A DNA stretch of 16,507 nt, taken from assembly GCA_002700865.1 (NCBI GenBank), contig PAFB01000086.1:1-16507 (forward strand). Direction: 5' to 3'. Below are positions 1-7,030 of this stretch, piece after piece. The first letter of the stretch is position 1; each line of letters starts with the position of its first letter. Under the pieces are notes generated by a model. That model did no database searches, was not told the origin of the DNA, and saw only the letters and a program-made list of their open reading frames with translations. A program made the position numbers and the translations under genes. Origin of the DNA: Rhodospirillaceae bacterium (GTDB lineage Bacteria > Pseudomonadota > Alphaproteobacteria > UBA7985).

Positions 1-274
1 AGTGGCGGATGCGCAGAAGGCCTTTCCCTGCTCCGGCGAAATCAATTTCCGTGTGGCAGACGCGGGCGCGGTGCTGGAGCGGATTCGAGCCGCATATGAA
101 GGGCACGGTCAGCGGGTGGAAATCGATGGTCTGACCTACGAGTTCGAAGACTGGCGCTTCAATGTTCGTTCCTCAAACACCGAACCTCTGCTGCGGCTGA
201 ACGTCGAGGCACGCGGCGACAGCGCGCTGTTGGCTGAAAAGACACAAGCGCTCACCGCATTGATTGAGGGCTGA
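1..274 (+). CDS. phosphomannomutase/phosphoglucomutase, C-terminal fragment
   Basis: This is the 3' end of a gene whose start lies before the window; about 90 residues are visible, ending in TGA. The segment RSSNTEPLLRLNVEA is the conserved phosphate-binding motif of the C-terminal domain (domain 4) of the alpha-D-phosphohexomutase superfamily. In this family the domain closes over the phosphate of mannose- or glucose-phosphate during the 6-phosphate to 1-phosphate interconversion. The in-frame GTG at position 2 lies inside the domain and is not the true start. The active-site serine and metal-binding loops are outside the window, so phosphomannomutase, phosphoglucomutase and phosphoglucosamine mutase cannot be separated with certainty; the bifunctional phosphomannomutase/phosphoglucomutase type fits best. 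The gene converges on mazG with 21 bp between the two stop codons. Confidence 0.88.
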   Translation, partial: VADAQKAFPCSGEINFRVADAGAVLERIRAAYEGHGQRVEIDGLTYEFEDWRFNVRSSNTEPLLRLNVEARGDSALLAEKTQALTALIEG

Positions 275-295
275 GGATCAGAAACGGCAGGCGCG

Positions 296-1159
296 CTACT
301 GTCCTTTCGCCGCCTTTTCCGCTGCTTTTACGGCGATCCAGGCGTCAGTAAACTCGTTGAAGTCACGGTCTTTCCAGTTGAAGTCGAGACGTTCTTCGAC
401 CGCGTTAAACCGACGAACAAATTTGGCGTTGGCGCGATGCAGGGCGCGTTCAGGATCAACATCCAACCGCCGCCCCACCGCTGCCGCGACGAAAAGCAGG
501 TCACCGACCTCCATTTCCAGCGCGTCCGGGTCCAGCGGTTCCCGCTCTGCTTCTTCTTTGACCTCGGCCAGCTCTTCATCGACCTTGCCATAAATCTGGT
601 GCATTTCCGGGTGGTCGAAGCCAACCAGCGCGGCTTTGCGTTGGATTTTGTCTGTGGCTGTCAGGGCAGGGAAGCCCGTGGGGATGTCGCGGAGCGTGGC
701 CCGCGGATCACCGCTTTCGACAGGGAGGCCCGCTGCGACTTTGGCCGCGTGCTTGGCTGCTTTTTCCTCGTTCTTGATCCGATGCCACTCGGCGCGCTGA
801 TCTTGCTCGCCAGCGTAGACCTTGTCTCCGAAAACGTGGGGATGGCGGTGGATCATTTTGTCGGCGATCCCTTGGGCGACGTCATCAAAGCTGAACAGCC
901 CCGCTTCATGTGCCATTTGCGCATGAAAGACGACCTGCAGCAGTAAGTCACCCAGTTCCTCCTTCAGGTCGATTGTGTCCTTGCGTTCTATGGCGTCGGC
1001 GACTTCATAGGCTTCTTCGACGGTAAAGGGCGCGATGGTCTCGAAGGTTTGTTCAACGTCCCAAGGGCAGCCGTCTTCGCGGTCCCTGAGTTGGCGCATG
1101 ACCTTTAGGATGCGTTCCAAGCCGTTACCGGGCGCTGTGGTTGGGATAGGGTGCTTCAT
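296..1159 (-). CDS. mazG: nucleoside triphosphate pyrophosphohydrolase MazG
   Basis: The 287-residue protein hydrolyses (d)NTPs to NMP and pyrophosphate in the cytoplasm. In this family that role is linked to nucleotide-pool cleaning and, in E. coli, to lowering ppGpp. It has two MazG domains, as full-length MazG proteins do. The N-terminal copy (about residues 12-100) contains GCPWDVEQTF, then VEEAYEVAD and EELGDLLLQVVFHAQ, which form the acidic metal-binding helices. The C-terminal copy (about 165-260) contains VDEELAEVKEE and MEVGDLLF followed by NAKFVRRF. Length and domain order match the family. The ATG at 1159 precedes a normal N-terminus ending in the conserved ILKVMRQLRD helix. It lies 117 bp downstream of the lacI-type gene on the same strand and could be read from that transcript, but it is probably an unrelated housekeeping gene. 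Confidence 0.95.
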   Translation of the reverse strand: MKHPIPTTAPGNGLERILKVMRQLRDREDGCPWDVEQTFETIAPFTVEEAYEVADAIERKDTIDLKEELGDLLLQVVFHAQMAHEAGLFSFDDVAQGIADKMIHRHPHVFGDKVYAGEQDQRAEWHRIKNEEKAAKHAAKVAAGLPVESGDPRATLRDIPTGFPALTATDKIQRKAALVGFDHPEMHQIYGKVDEELAEVKEEAEREPLDPDALEMEVGDLLFVAAAVGRRLDVDPERALHRANAKFVRRFNAVEERLDFNWKDRDFNEFTDAWIAVKAAEKAAKGQ

Positions 1160-1276
1160 GGGGTGGGGCCTGCTTTTCAGAGCGAAGAAGAAGGCTCAAC
1201 CTCTGCGATTTTGCGGCTGGCGTCACTGTGGAAATCAGGCCTTTAGCCCCAAAAAGGCGCGTTGCCAGGCACGGTG

Positions 1277-2308
1277 TCAGGCGTCCTGTGATGGCGGCGC
1301 CGTACTCTCGCGAACGACCAGCTTTACATCGAGCTGGGGGCGCTTGTCTTCCGGCGCAATCTCACCGTCAATCAGGCCAAACAGCATTTGAGTCGCAGCG
1401 CGTCCGATGTCGATGCGCGGTTGAGAAACGGTCGTGAGCGCGGGTACAAAGAATGCCGCGACTTCGATGTCATCAAAGCCAATGATGGAGACATCCTCGG
1501 GTACGCGCACCCCCGCTTTCGCCAGTCGTGAGATAAACCCAAAGGCTTCGCGGTCACTGGCACAAAACATGGCCGTCGGTCGGTCGCTCATGCTTAGCCA
1601 TTTTTCAGCAGCCAGACGACCGGAATCCAGGCTGAAATCCCCCTCGATAATCAGGCTGTCATCGTAGGTCAGGCCGCAGGACTCGAGCCCGGCCTTAAAC
1701 CCCTTAATGCGCGCAGCGGTTAAAACGTTCTCTTTCGGACCGGTAATGTGCCCAATTTTGGTATGACCCATTGCTGCAAGGTGGCGAACGGCCTGCATCG
1801 AGCCGCCGACGTTATCCACAGTGACAGAGGGCGCGGTTTCATCGCTAGGCCATTCACAGGCTGACACGATCGGCGCACGCTTTTCCAAATTGCCGCGCGC
1901 CTTCAGGAGCGAGAGATCCAGCATGCCGTCGAGCACGATAAATCCATCAGCTCGGGCCGAGGCCAGCATGTTCACCACTTTGTTTTTGGCGTTGGGCGTA
2001 TTGCCAATTTCGGTGACGAACACGCCAAAACCCCGTGGTCCGCAGATTTGCTCGATACCAGCAATAATGAATGAAAAGAAGGGGTTGGAAAGGTCAGGTG
2101 CAAGGACACCAATGGAGTTTGAGGTCTTTTTGCGCAGGTTTCGGGCCATCTCGTTGGCAACGTAACCCGTCGAAGCGACCGCATCCAAAACAAGCACACG
2201 GGTTTGCTCACTCACCCGATCAGGCGAACTGAGCGTACGGCTCACCGTAGCGGTGGAGACACCGGCAAGGCGCGCAACGTCTAGAATGGTTGGTGCTTCG
2301 GTTCGCAT
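1277..2308 (-). CDS. LacI-family transcriptional regulator
   Basis: This is a 343-residue DNA-binding repressor of the LacI/GalR family. Residues 8-27 (TILDVARLAGVSTATVSRTL) are the helix-turn-helix, followed by the hinge helix around 50-59 (VANEMARNLR) that inserts into the minor groove. Residues from about 62 to the end form the periplasmic-binding-protein-like effector domain, with family signatures IGVLAPDLSNPFF, HTKIGHITGP, SIIGFDDIEVAAFFVPALTTV and a C-terminal VVRESTAPP. It is divergent from the ABC transporter operon, and two TGTAA-N4-TTAC type sites lie in the shared intergenic region. The most economical reading is that it represses the sugar operon and is released by an imported or processed sugar. 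The effector is unknown; mannose or a mannoside is my guess from the neighbouring genes. Confidence 0.95.
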   Translation of the reverse strand: MRTEAPTILDVARLAGVSTATVSRTLSSPDRVSEQTRVLVLDAVASTGYVANEMARNLRKKTSNSIGVLAPDLSNPFFSFIIAGIEQICGPRGFGVFVTEIGNTPNAKNKVVNMLASARADGFIVLDGMLDLSLLKARGNLEKRAPIVSACEWPSDETAPSVTVDNVGGSMQAVRHLAAMGHTKIGHITGPKENVLTAARIKGFKAGLESCGLTYDDSLIIEGDFSLDSGRLAAEKWLSMSDRPTAMFCASDREAFGFISRLAKAGVRVPEDVSIIGFDDIEVAAFFVPALTTVSQPRIDIGRAATQMLFGLIDGEIAPEDKRPQLDVKLVVRESTAPPSQDA

Positions 2309-2354
2309 CAGAAAAAAGCTGAAACTCTGTTCATTAGAAAATCCCTAAAAATCC

Positions 2355-2425
2355 TTACTGCCAAAATCTAACTTGGCAAGAGCCTGAGATAGGGGTTGAC
2401 GGGAAAATATGCTTTCTGGCAGTAA
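2355..2425. repeat. 9-bp inverted repeat in the lacI/operon divergent region
   Basis: TTACTGCCA at 2355-2363 is repeated as its exact reverse complement TGGCAGTAA at 2417-2425, separated by 53 bp. The left arm overlaps a second dyad, TGCCAA (2359-2364) with TTGGCA (2373-2378) around an 8-bp spacer. The arms lie between the regulator start and the upstream candidate operator. They could be half-sites for a second regulator or part of the regulator gene's own promoter. They do not match the TGTAA-type sites. Function is unknown. Confidence 0.35.
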
Positions 2426-2430
2426 AATAT

Positions 2431-2448
2431 CATGTAATCGGTTACCAC
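2431..2448. promoter_or_regulatory. candidate upstream LacI-type operator (degenerate)
   Basis: CATGTAATCGGTTACCAC shares the left half CATGTAA, the central CG and the TTAC of the strong palindrome at 2494-2511, but its right half is degraded. It sits directly upstream of the predicted -35 element of the transporter promoter. Its centre is 63 bp from the centre of the downstream site, close to six turns of B-DNA. An auxiliary operator for a looped repression complex is inferred. Confidence 0.5.
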
Positions 2449-2454
2449 GTGAGC

Positions 2455-2484
2455 TTCACGTCCATGCGTCGGCGTTAGTATAGT
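2455..2484 (+). promoter_or_regulatory. candidate sigma70-type promoter of the sugar operon
   Basis: TTCACG (2455-2460, four of six matches to TTGACA) is followed after 18 bp by TATAGT (2479-2484, five of six matches to TATAAT). This predicts a transcription start near 2491. The downstream operator palindrome would then begin a few bases after the start and the upstream operator would abut the -35 box, which is a convincing layout for a repressed promoter. The prediction is by eye only. Confidence 0.45.
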
Positions 2485-2492
2485 CGTTATGA

Positions 2493-2512
2493 GCATGTAA
2501 ACGATTACATGC
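2493..2512. promoter_or_regulatory. LacI-family operator palindrome
   Basis: GCATGTAAACGATTACATGC is a 20-bp dyad with nine of ten base pairs symmetrical and a central CG, the usual architecture of LacI/GalR-family operators. It lies 65 bp before the binding-protein start codon and overlaps the predicted first transcribed bases. The divergent LacI-type protein is the obvious ligand. Repression by blocking the promoter is inferred. Confidence 0.75.
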
Positions 2513-2541
2513 GGGCTAAGGAGGGCCCGGAAATTTCATGC

Positions 2542-2560
2542 GGAGAAGCACGGCTTCTCC
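2542..2560 (+). promoter_or_regulatory. perfect 5'-UTR hairpin before the binding-protein RBS
   Basis: GGAGAAGC, a 3-nt loop ACG, and GCTTCTCC form a perfect 8-bp stem that ends 5 nt before the Shine-Dalgarno sequence GGGAGGT (2564-2570). It has no T-tract, so it is not a terminator. A leader stem that protects the 5' end of the mRNA or keeps the RBS free is plausible. The left arm itself contains GGAG, so it could also act as a decoy or standby ribosome site. Confidence 0.5.
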
Positions 2561-2576
2561 ATTGGGAGGTAAAAAC

Positions 2577-3821
2577 ATGTTTAACATGAAGTCTGCTGCT
2601 GTTGCAGCGGCTGCTCTGGTTGCGTCTGCTTGCGTCGCCGGTGCAGAGAAAATTGAGGTTACCCACTGGTGGACCTCTGGCGGTGAAGCTGCTGCTGTGG
2701 GCGTATTCGCTGATGCCGTAAACGCTGCTGGTCACGAGTGGGTTGACGGCGCTATCGCTGGCGGCGGTAACGCACGCCCTGTGATTCTGTCCCGTATTGC
2801 TGGTGGTGACCCAATGGGCGCAACTCAGCTAAACACGGGTCGTGACGCTGAGGATCTGGTTCAGGCTGGTCTGATGACTGACCTTACGGATCTGGCTGAA
2901 GCTGAAGGCTGGGCTGATTTCATTCGTCCGTCCAAGCTGCTGGACTCCTGTACTTACGAAGGCCGCATTTACTGTGTGCCGGTTAACATTCACTCTTTCC
3001 AGTGGATGTGGCTGAACCGCGGTGCCTACGCAACCGCTGGTGTTGACGTTCCAAGCAACTGGGATGAGTTCGTAGCTGCTGCGCCTGCGCTGCGCGATGC
3101 GGGCATCACCCCTCTGGCTGTTGGTGGTGAGTCCTGGCAGATTTCCGGCATGTCCGGCGTATTCCAGGTTGCTCTGGGTGGTCTCGATCTGTACCGCGCC
3201 ATCAACGTGGACAAGTCGCCTGAAGCTGCTGCTTCTGCTGAAATGACTCAGGTCTTTGAAGCGATCGCTGCTGCTCGTGGCATGGTCGATGACGGCTACG
3301 TTGGCCGCGTGTGGAACGATGCAACCGCAATGGTTATCAACGGCAAGGCTGGCGCTCAGATCATGGGTGACTGGGCACAGGGTGAATTCGGCGTAGCGGG
3401 TCAGACCGCTGGTGACGAATACGACTGTCTGCCAGGTCTGGGTGTTTACCCTGTACTGGACACCGGTGGTGACGCGTTCTACTTCCCGAAGCCGAACAAG
3501 AACGTAGAAGCAATGACCGCTGCTCAGCTGGAAATGGCATCTCTGCTGGTTTCCAAGCAGGTTCAGGTTGACTTCAACCTCGCGAAAGGCTCCCTGCCGA
3601 TCCGTGGTGACATCGATCTGGCCGCTGCCAACGCTTGTATGCAAAAAGGTCTGGCTATTCTTGCGAACCCAGAAAACGTACTGCCATCCTCTGAGCAGGC
3701 TTTCACGGGCGACACGCAGGGTCAGTTTGAAGACCTCTGGGTATCCTTCTTCAACGATCCAAGCATCTCTGTTGAAGACGCCCAGGCACGTTACGTCGAA
3801 ATCGTAGCCAACGCCGACTAA
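2577..3821 (+). CDS. ABC transporter sugar-binding protein (glucose/mannose type, CUT1)
   Basis: This is a 414-residue periplasmic solute receptor that delivers sugar to the adjacent permeases. Start: ATG 2577 has an excellent GGGAGGT six bases upstream, and the residues after it form a signal peptide (M1 to A23, cleavage after AGA); the in-frame ATG at 2538 would add 13 unlikely residues and overlap the leader hairpin. The mature start EKIEVTHWWTSGGEAAAV, then GGGNARPVILSRIAGGDP and CVPVNIHSFQWMWLN, are typical of GtsA-like glucose/mannose-binding proteins of extracytoplasmic solute-binding family 1. Four cysteines in the mature part (two in SCTYEGRIYC, then DCLP and NACMQ) may form disulfides. 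Alanine is overwhelmingly GCT and glycine GGT, unlike the neighbours, which fits strong translational selection on an abundant protein. The exact ligand is unproven; the operon suggests a mannose-containing sugar. Confidence 0.93.
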   Translation: MFNMKSAAVAAAALVASACVAGAEKIEVTHWWTSGGEAAAVGVFADAVNAAGHEWVDGAIAGGGNARPVILSRIAGGDPMGATQLNTGRDAEDLVQAGLMTDLTDLAEAEGWADFIRPSKLLDSCTYEGRIYCVPVNIHSFQWMWLNRGAYATAGVDVPSNWDEFVAAAPALRDAGITPLAVGGESWQISGMSGVFQVALGGLDLYRAINVDKSPEAAASAEMTQVFEAIAAARGMVDDGYVGRVWNDATAMVINGKAGAQIMGDWAQGEFGVAGQTAGDEYDCLPGLGVYPVLDTGGDAFYFPKPNKNVEAMTAAQLEMASLLVSKQVQVDFNLAKGSLPIRGDIDLAAANACMQKGLAILANPENVLPSSEQAFTGDTQGQFEDLWVSFFNDPSISVEDAQARYVEIVANAD

Positions 3822-3844
3822 GCCAGTCTTAACAGGTTGATAGC

Positions 3845-3874
3845 TTTGGGTGGTCCTTTCGAGGATCACCCAAA
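3845..3874 (+). promoter_or_regulatory. intergenic UUCG hairpin after the binding-protein gene
   Basis: A 13-bp stem (3845-3857 with 3862-3874, one G-T wobble) is capped by the stable tetraloop TTCG. It begins 23 bp after the binding-protein stop. The bases after it (TCTAACC) are not T-rich, so full termination is unlikely. Such hairpins between binding-protein and permease genes usually stabilise the upstream mRNA segment, or partly terminate, so that the binding protein outnumbers the permeases. Confidence 0.7.
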
Positions 3875-3913
3875 TCTAACCATGACACCAGCACTCAAAC
3901 GATAAACGCGGTT

Positions 3914-3944
3914 CCCCTTTTGGCGGCAACTGCGCTGCAAGGGG
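3914..3944 (+). promoter_or_regulatory. stem that can sequester the permease RBS
   Basis: CCCCTT (3914-3919) pairs perfectly with AAGGGG (3939-3944), which is part of the Shine-Dalgarno AAGGGGGA of the first permease. A nested stem, GCGGC (3923-3927) with GCTGC (3934-3938), including one G-T pair, would extend it. When formed it would hide the ribosome site and lower permease translation relative to the binding protein. Formation in vivo is an inference. Confidence 0.45.
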
Positions 3945-3950
3945 GATGTG

Positions 3951-5009
3951 ATGACTGCGACCGTCAAGCAAAAGCGTCGGCGCTTGGGTTTGTTTCGAAA
4001 TCTCAGTGCGAAAATTGCTGCGATCCCCATGATCTTCACCACGCTCGTCGTCTTCGTCGGGTGTTCGATCTGGACCATTACCTATTCGTTCACAAAGTCA
4101 AAACTCCTGCCGGTCAAGCTGTTTACGCCTCCGGTTGAGTTTCAGTTTCCCATCAGCCTGTTCAATCGCAGCGAGGAGGGTTTTCTGACGTGGGTTGGGT
4201 TCGACTATCAATGGAACGGCTTTTCCAAGCTGATCAACACCAAGTTCTTGGTGGGATTCGCCCAATATGACCGCTTGCTCGACGCGACGCGCAACGCACG
4301 GTGGGCTGAGTCTGTTGAGAACATCCTGTTTTATGGTGTGTTCTCGCTGACGTTTTCCTTCACCGTTGGCTTTATCCTTGCCGCGCTGATCGATCAGAAG
4401 GTCCGCTTCGAAAACGCGTTCCGCTCCATTTATCTCTACCCTTTTGCCCTTTCCTTTGTCGTAACGGGGGTGGTTTGGCAGTGGATGTTGAGCCCCGCGG
4501 GCATCCAAGACGCCATCAATCAATTCGGCGCTTGGGCGCACATCGGCTTCCTCGAAAACCTGCCGTTCAAGCTCATGGCCAGTGGCGATACCGTCATATT
4601 TGCCTTGCTGCTTGCGGGTCTTTGGCAGGGTACGGGCTTTACTATGGTTCTGATGCTCGCCGGGATGCGCGGCATTGACGGTGAAATCTGGAAAGCTGCG
4701 CGCGTGGACGGCATTCCCAAGTGGAAAACCTACATCTTTGTGGTGATCCCGATGATGCGCGGGGTGTTCATTACCACGCTGGTCATCGCGGCATCCGGCA
4801 TCGTGCGACTGTATGATCTCGTGGTTGTGCTGACCGCGGGGGGGCCCGGTTTTGCCTCTGAAGTGCCGGCCAAGTACGTTTATGACTTCATGTTTGCCCG
4901 ATCCAACCTCGGCCAGGCTCTGGCAGCATCAAGCATGATGCTGCTCACCGTCGTCATCATTCTTATTCCGTGGATGTACCTTGAGTACGGCCGCAAAAAA
5001 GAACGCTAG
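3951..5009 (+). CDS. sugar ABC transporter permease (MalF-like)
   Basis: This is a 352-residue inner-membrane subunit of a CUT1 importer. It starts with a basic cytoplasmic tail (KQKRRRLG) and a first membrane segment at about 24-46, followed by a periplasmic stretch to about 125. Further hydrophobic segments lie near 130-150, 163-182, 215-240, 267-288 and 328-345. The cytoplasmic EAA loop that contacts the ATPase is EIWKAARVDGIPKW up to IP, residues 245-267. ATG 3951 has AAGGGGGA five bases upstream; a GTG directly before it (3948) would add a single residue. Translation may be damped by the stem covering the RBS. It should pair with the next permease as a heterodimer. Confidence 0.93.
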   Translation: MTATVKQKRRRLGLFRNLSAKIAAIPMIFTTLVVFVGCSIWTITYSFTKSKLLPVKLFTPPVEFQFPISLFNRSEEGFLTWVGFDYQWNGFSKLINTKFLVGFAQYDRLLDATRNARWAESVENILFYGVFSLTFSFTVGFILAALIDQKVRFENAFRSIYLYPFALSFVVTGVVWQWMLSPAGIQDAINQFGAWAHIGFLENLPFKLMASGDTVIFALLLAGLWQGTGFTMVLMLAGMRGIDGEIWKAARVDGIPKWKTYIFVVIPMMRGVFITTLVIAASGIVRLYDLVVVLTAGGPGFASEVPAKYVYDFMFARSNLGQALAASSMMLLTVVIILIPWMYLEYGRKKER

Positions 5010-5023
5010 GGGAGGACTGGATC

Positions 5024-5914
5024 ATGACAAAAGCGATCGTTACCCCGCGTGGGGCAAAACCCAACCGGATCGGCCCGAGCCGGATTATTCTCTACAGTAT
5101 CCTTGTCGTCGCAGCCGTTTACTACCTGCTGCCGCTTTACGTGATGGTTGCCACGTCGCTGAAGGACCTTGATCAGGTCCGGGAAGGCAATATTTTCGCG
5201 TGGCCGCTGAGGGCCGGCTTTGATGCTTGGATCAAGGCTTGGGATACCGCTTGTACGGGCCTTTATTGCGAAGGCTTGAAGGTGGGCTTCTGGAAGTCTG
5301 TACAGATAACCGTGCCGTCGGTTCTCGTTTCCATTGCCATTGCTTCGATTAATGGATACGCGCTGTCTTATTGGCGGTTCCGTGGGTCTGAGGTGTTCTT
5401 TACCATTCTGATCATCGGCTCCTTCATTCCCTATCAGGTGATGCTCTATCCACTGGTGATCATCACCCGTGAACTGGGCATTTTCGGAACGCTGCCGGGG
5501 GTGATTTTCATTCACTCCATCTTTGGCATGCCAATCCTGACGCTGCTGTTCCGCAACTACTTTGCGGCCCTGCCGGTGGAGCTGTTTAAGGCAGCACGGG
5601 TGGACGGCGCCGGGTTCTGGGGGATTTTCTTCCAAATCATGCTGCCCATGTCGATCCCGATCCTGGTGGTTGCGATCATTTTGCAGGTGACAGGCATCTG
5701 GAACGACTTCCTGTTCGGGGTGATTTTCGCGGGCACGCAGAACTGGCCTATGACAGTCCAGCTGAACAACATCGTGAACTCGACCCAAGGGGTCAAAGAG
5801 CACAACGTCAACATGGCAGCAACCATCCTGACCGGTTTGGTGCCCCTGACAATTTACTTCATCTCCGGACGCTATTTTGTGCGCGGCATCGCTGCCGGCG
5901 CCGTGAAGGGATAA
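5024..5914 (+). CDS. sugar ABC transporter permease (MalG-like)
   Basis: This 296-residue protein is the second membrane subunit of the importer. Hydrophobic segments lie near 21-43, 93-114, 124-145, 158-180, 205-226 and 264-284, giving the six-helix layout of MalG-type permeases. The EAA loop VELFKAARVDGAGFWGI to LP spans about residues 185-208. The start ATG has a strong AGGGGAGG that overlaps the stop codon of the previous permease gene (gap 14 bp), so the two are translationally close. It is followed after 4 bp by the ATPase gene, completing the transporter. Confidence 0.94.
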   Translation: MTKAIVTPRGAKPNRIGPSRIILYSILVVAAVYYLLPLYVMVATSLKDLDQVREGNIFAWPLRAGFDAWIKAWDTACTGLYCEGLKVGFWKSVQITVPSVLVSIAIASINGYALSYWRFRGSEVFFTILIIGSFIPYQVMLYPLVIITRELGIFGTLPGVIFIHSIFGMPILTLLFRNYFAALPVELFKAARVDGAGFWGIFFQIMLPMSIPILVVAIILQVTGIWNDFLFGVIFAGTQNWPMTVQLNNIVNSTQGVKEHNVNMAATILTGLVPLTIYFISGRYFVRGIAAGAVKG

Positions 5915-5918
5915 ACCC

Positions 5919-7016
5919 ATGAGTGAGAATTATTCCATTGAAATCAACGACCTGAAGGTTGCCTACGGTGAGGTAGTCGTTCTGGAGAACATGAACCTGA
6001 GCATCGAAAACGGTGAGTTTCTGGTTCTTTTGGGCGCATCGGGTTGTGGCAAGTCCACGCTGCTGAACTGCATCGCCGGACTGCTCGATATCCGCGACGG
6101 GGAAATCCACATCAAAGGCCGCAACGTGACCTGGGAAGAGCCCAAAGATCGTGGTATCGGCATGGTGTTCCAGTCCTACGCCCTCTACCCACAAATGAGC
6201 GTGAAGAGAAACCTGTCTTTCGGCCTGCGAAATGCCGGTGTGAAGCGGGACGAGGTTGAGCGTCGCGTGGCGCAGGCGTCGGAAATCCTGCAGATCGAAC
6301 CGCTGCTCAATCGCCGCCCGGCTGAACTCTCAGGCGGTCAGCGGCAACGCGTGGCGATCGGGCGGGCGCTCGTGCGCGATGTCGATGTGTTCCTGTTCGA
6401 TGAACCGCTGTCCAACCTCGACGCCAAGCTGCGCGCCGATTTGCGCGTGGAAATCAAGCGTCTGCACCAGCGGCTTGAAAACACGATGATTTACGTGACG
6501 CACGATCAGATTGAGGCCATGACGCTGGCGGATCGGATCGCGATCATGCGCGGCGGCCTGATCCAGCAGCTGGACACGCCCTACCACATCTACAACAAGC
6601 CAGTGAATAAGTACGTCGCGGGCTTCATCGGTTCCCCCGCCATGAACTTCATCGAAGGCACGCTCACCATGGGCGACGTGCCGGTCTTTACCTCTGGCAG
6701 TTTGTCGGTGCCAATGGGCGAATACGCCCTGAGCCAGACCCTCGGTACAGCGACAATGGAAGGTGTGACCTTGGGTATTCGCCCTGAGCATGTCTTGTTT
6801 GGTGATGCTGCCAAGGGCGCACCGTTCAGCAAAGAAGTCATCGTGGAAGTGGTCGAGCCGATGGGCGCGGATACGTTGGTCTGGGCGATGATTGATGATT
6901 TGTCCTTCCGTTTCCGCGTGGAAGGCCAGTTGCAGCTTCGCCGCGGCGATGCTGTCACCATCGGTTTTGATCCCGCCCGAGGATCAATGTTCGATGCCGA
7001 TGAAACCCGTATTTAA
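5919..7016 (+). CDS. sugar ABC transporter ATPase (MsmK/UgpC/MalK type)
   Basis: This 365-residue cytoplasmic ATPase energises the importer. It shows Walker A GASGCGKST (residues 39-47), Q-loop Q85 in GMVFQ, signature LSGGQ (137-141), Walker B VFLFDEP with D161 and E162, a D-loop SNLDAKLR and switch histidine H195. Residues from about 240 form the TOBE/OB regulatory domain (GIRPEHVLFGD), as in the MalK group that serves CUT1 transporters. All catalytic residues are present and the length is normal. The gene begins 4 bp after the second permease, with GAAGGG ahead of the ATG. Having its own ATPase means the transporter does not depend on one encoded elsewhere. Confidence 0.96.
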   Translation: MSENYSIEINDLKVAYGEVVVLENMNLSIENGEFLVLLGASGCGKSTLLNCIAGLLDIRDGEIHIKGRNVTWEEPKDRGIGMVFQSYALYPQMSVKRNLSFGLRNAGVKRDEVERRVAQASEILQIEPLLNRRPAELSGGQRQRVAIGRALVRDVDVFLFDEPLSNLDAKLRADLRVEIKRLHQRLENTMIYVTHDQIEAMTLADRIAIMRGGLIQQLDTPYHIYNKPVNKYVAGFIGSPAMNFIEGTLTMGDVPVFTSGSLSVPMGEYALSQTLGTATMEGVTLGIRPEHVLFGDAAKGAPFSKEVIVEVVEPMGADTLVWAMIDDLSFRFRVEGQLQLRRGDAVTIGFDPARGSMFDADETRI

Positions 7017-7030
7017 AGAGGCCTGACTGG

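Noticed and set aside
1239..1258. GCCTTT/AAAGGC hairpin between the regulator gene and mazG as a terminator
   Set aside because: The stem is only 6 bp with an 8-nt loop, and there is no T-tract on the transcribed strand.
2396..2428. TTGACG (2396-2401) with TAAAAT (2423-2428) as the operon promoter
   Set aside because: The spacing is 21 bp, too long for sigma70; the pair at 2455/2479 has 18 bp and fits the operator layout better.
2538..2576. Upstream in-frame ATG (2538) as start of the sugar-binding protein
   Set aside because: It would place 13 residues before a normal signal peptide, run through the leader hairpin and ignore the excellent GGGAGGT before ATG 2577.
2829..3869. Long minus-strand open frame (346 codons) opposite the binding-protein gene
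   Set aside because: It is antisense to a clear gene, has no recognisable domain or RBS, and is explained by the biased codon use of the sense gene.
5006..5920. Minus-strand open frame of 304 codons opposite the second permease
   Set aside because: Its composition is very rich in H, Q, N and R, it has no family features, and it mirrors the permease reading frame.
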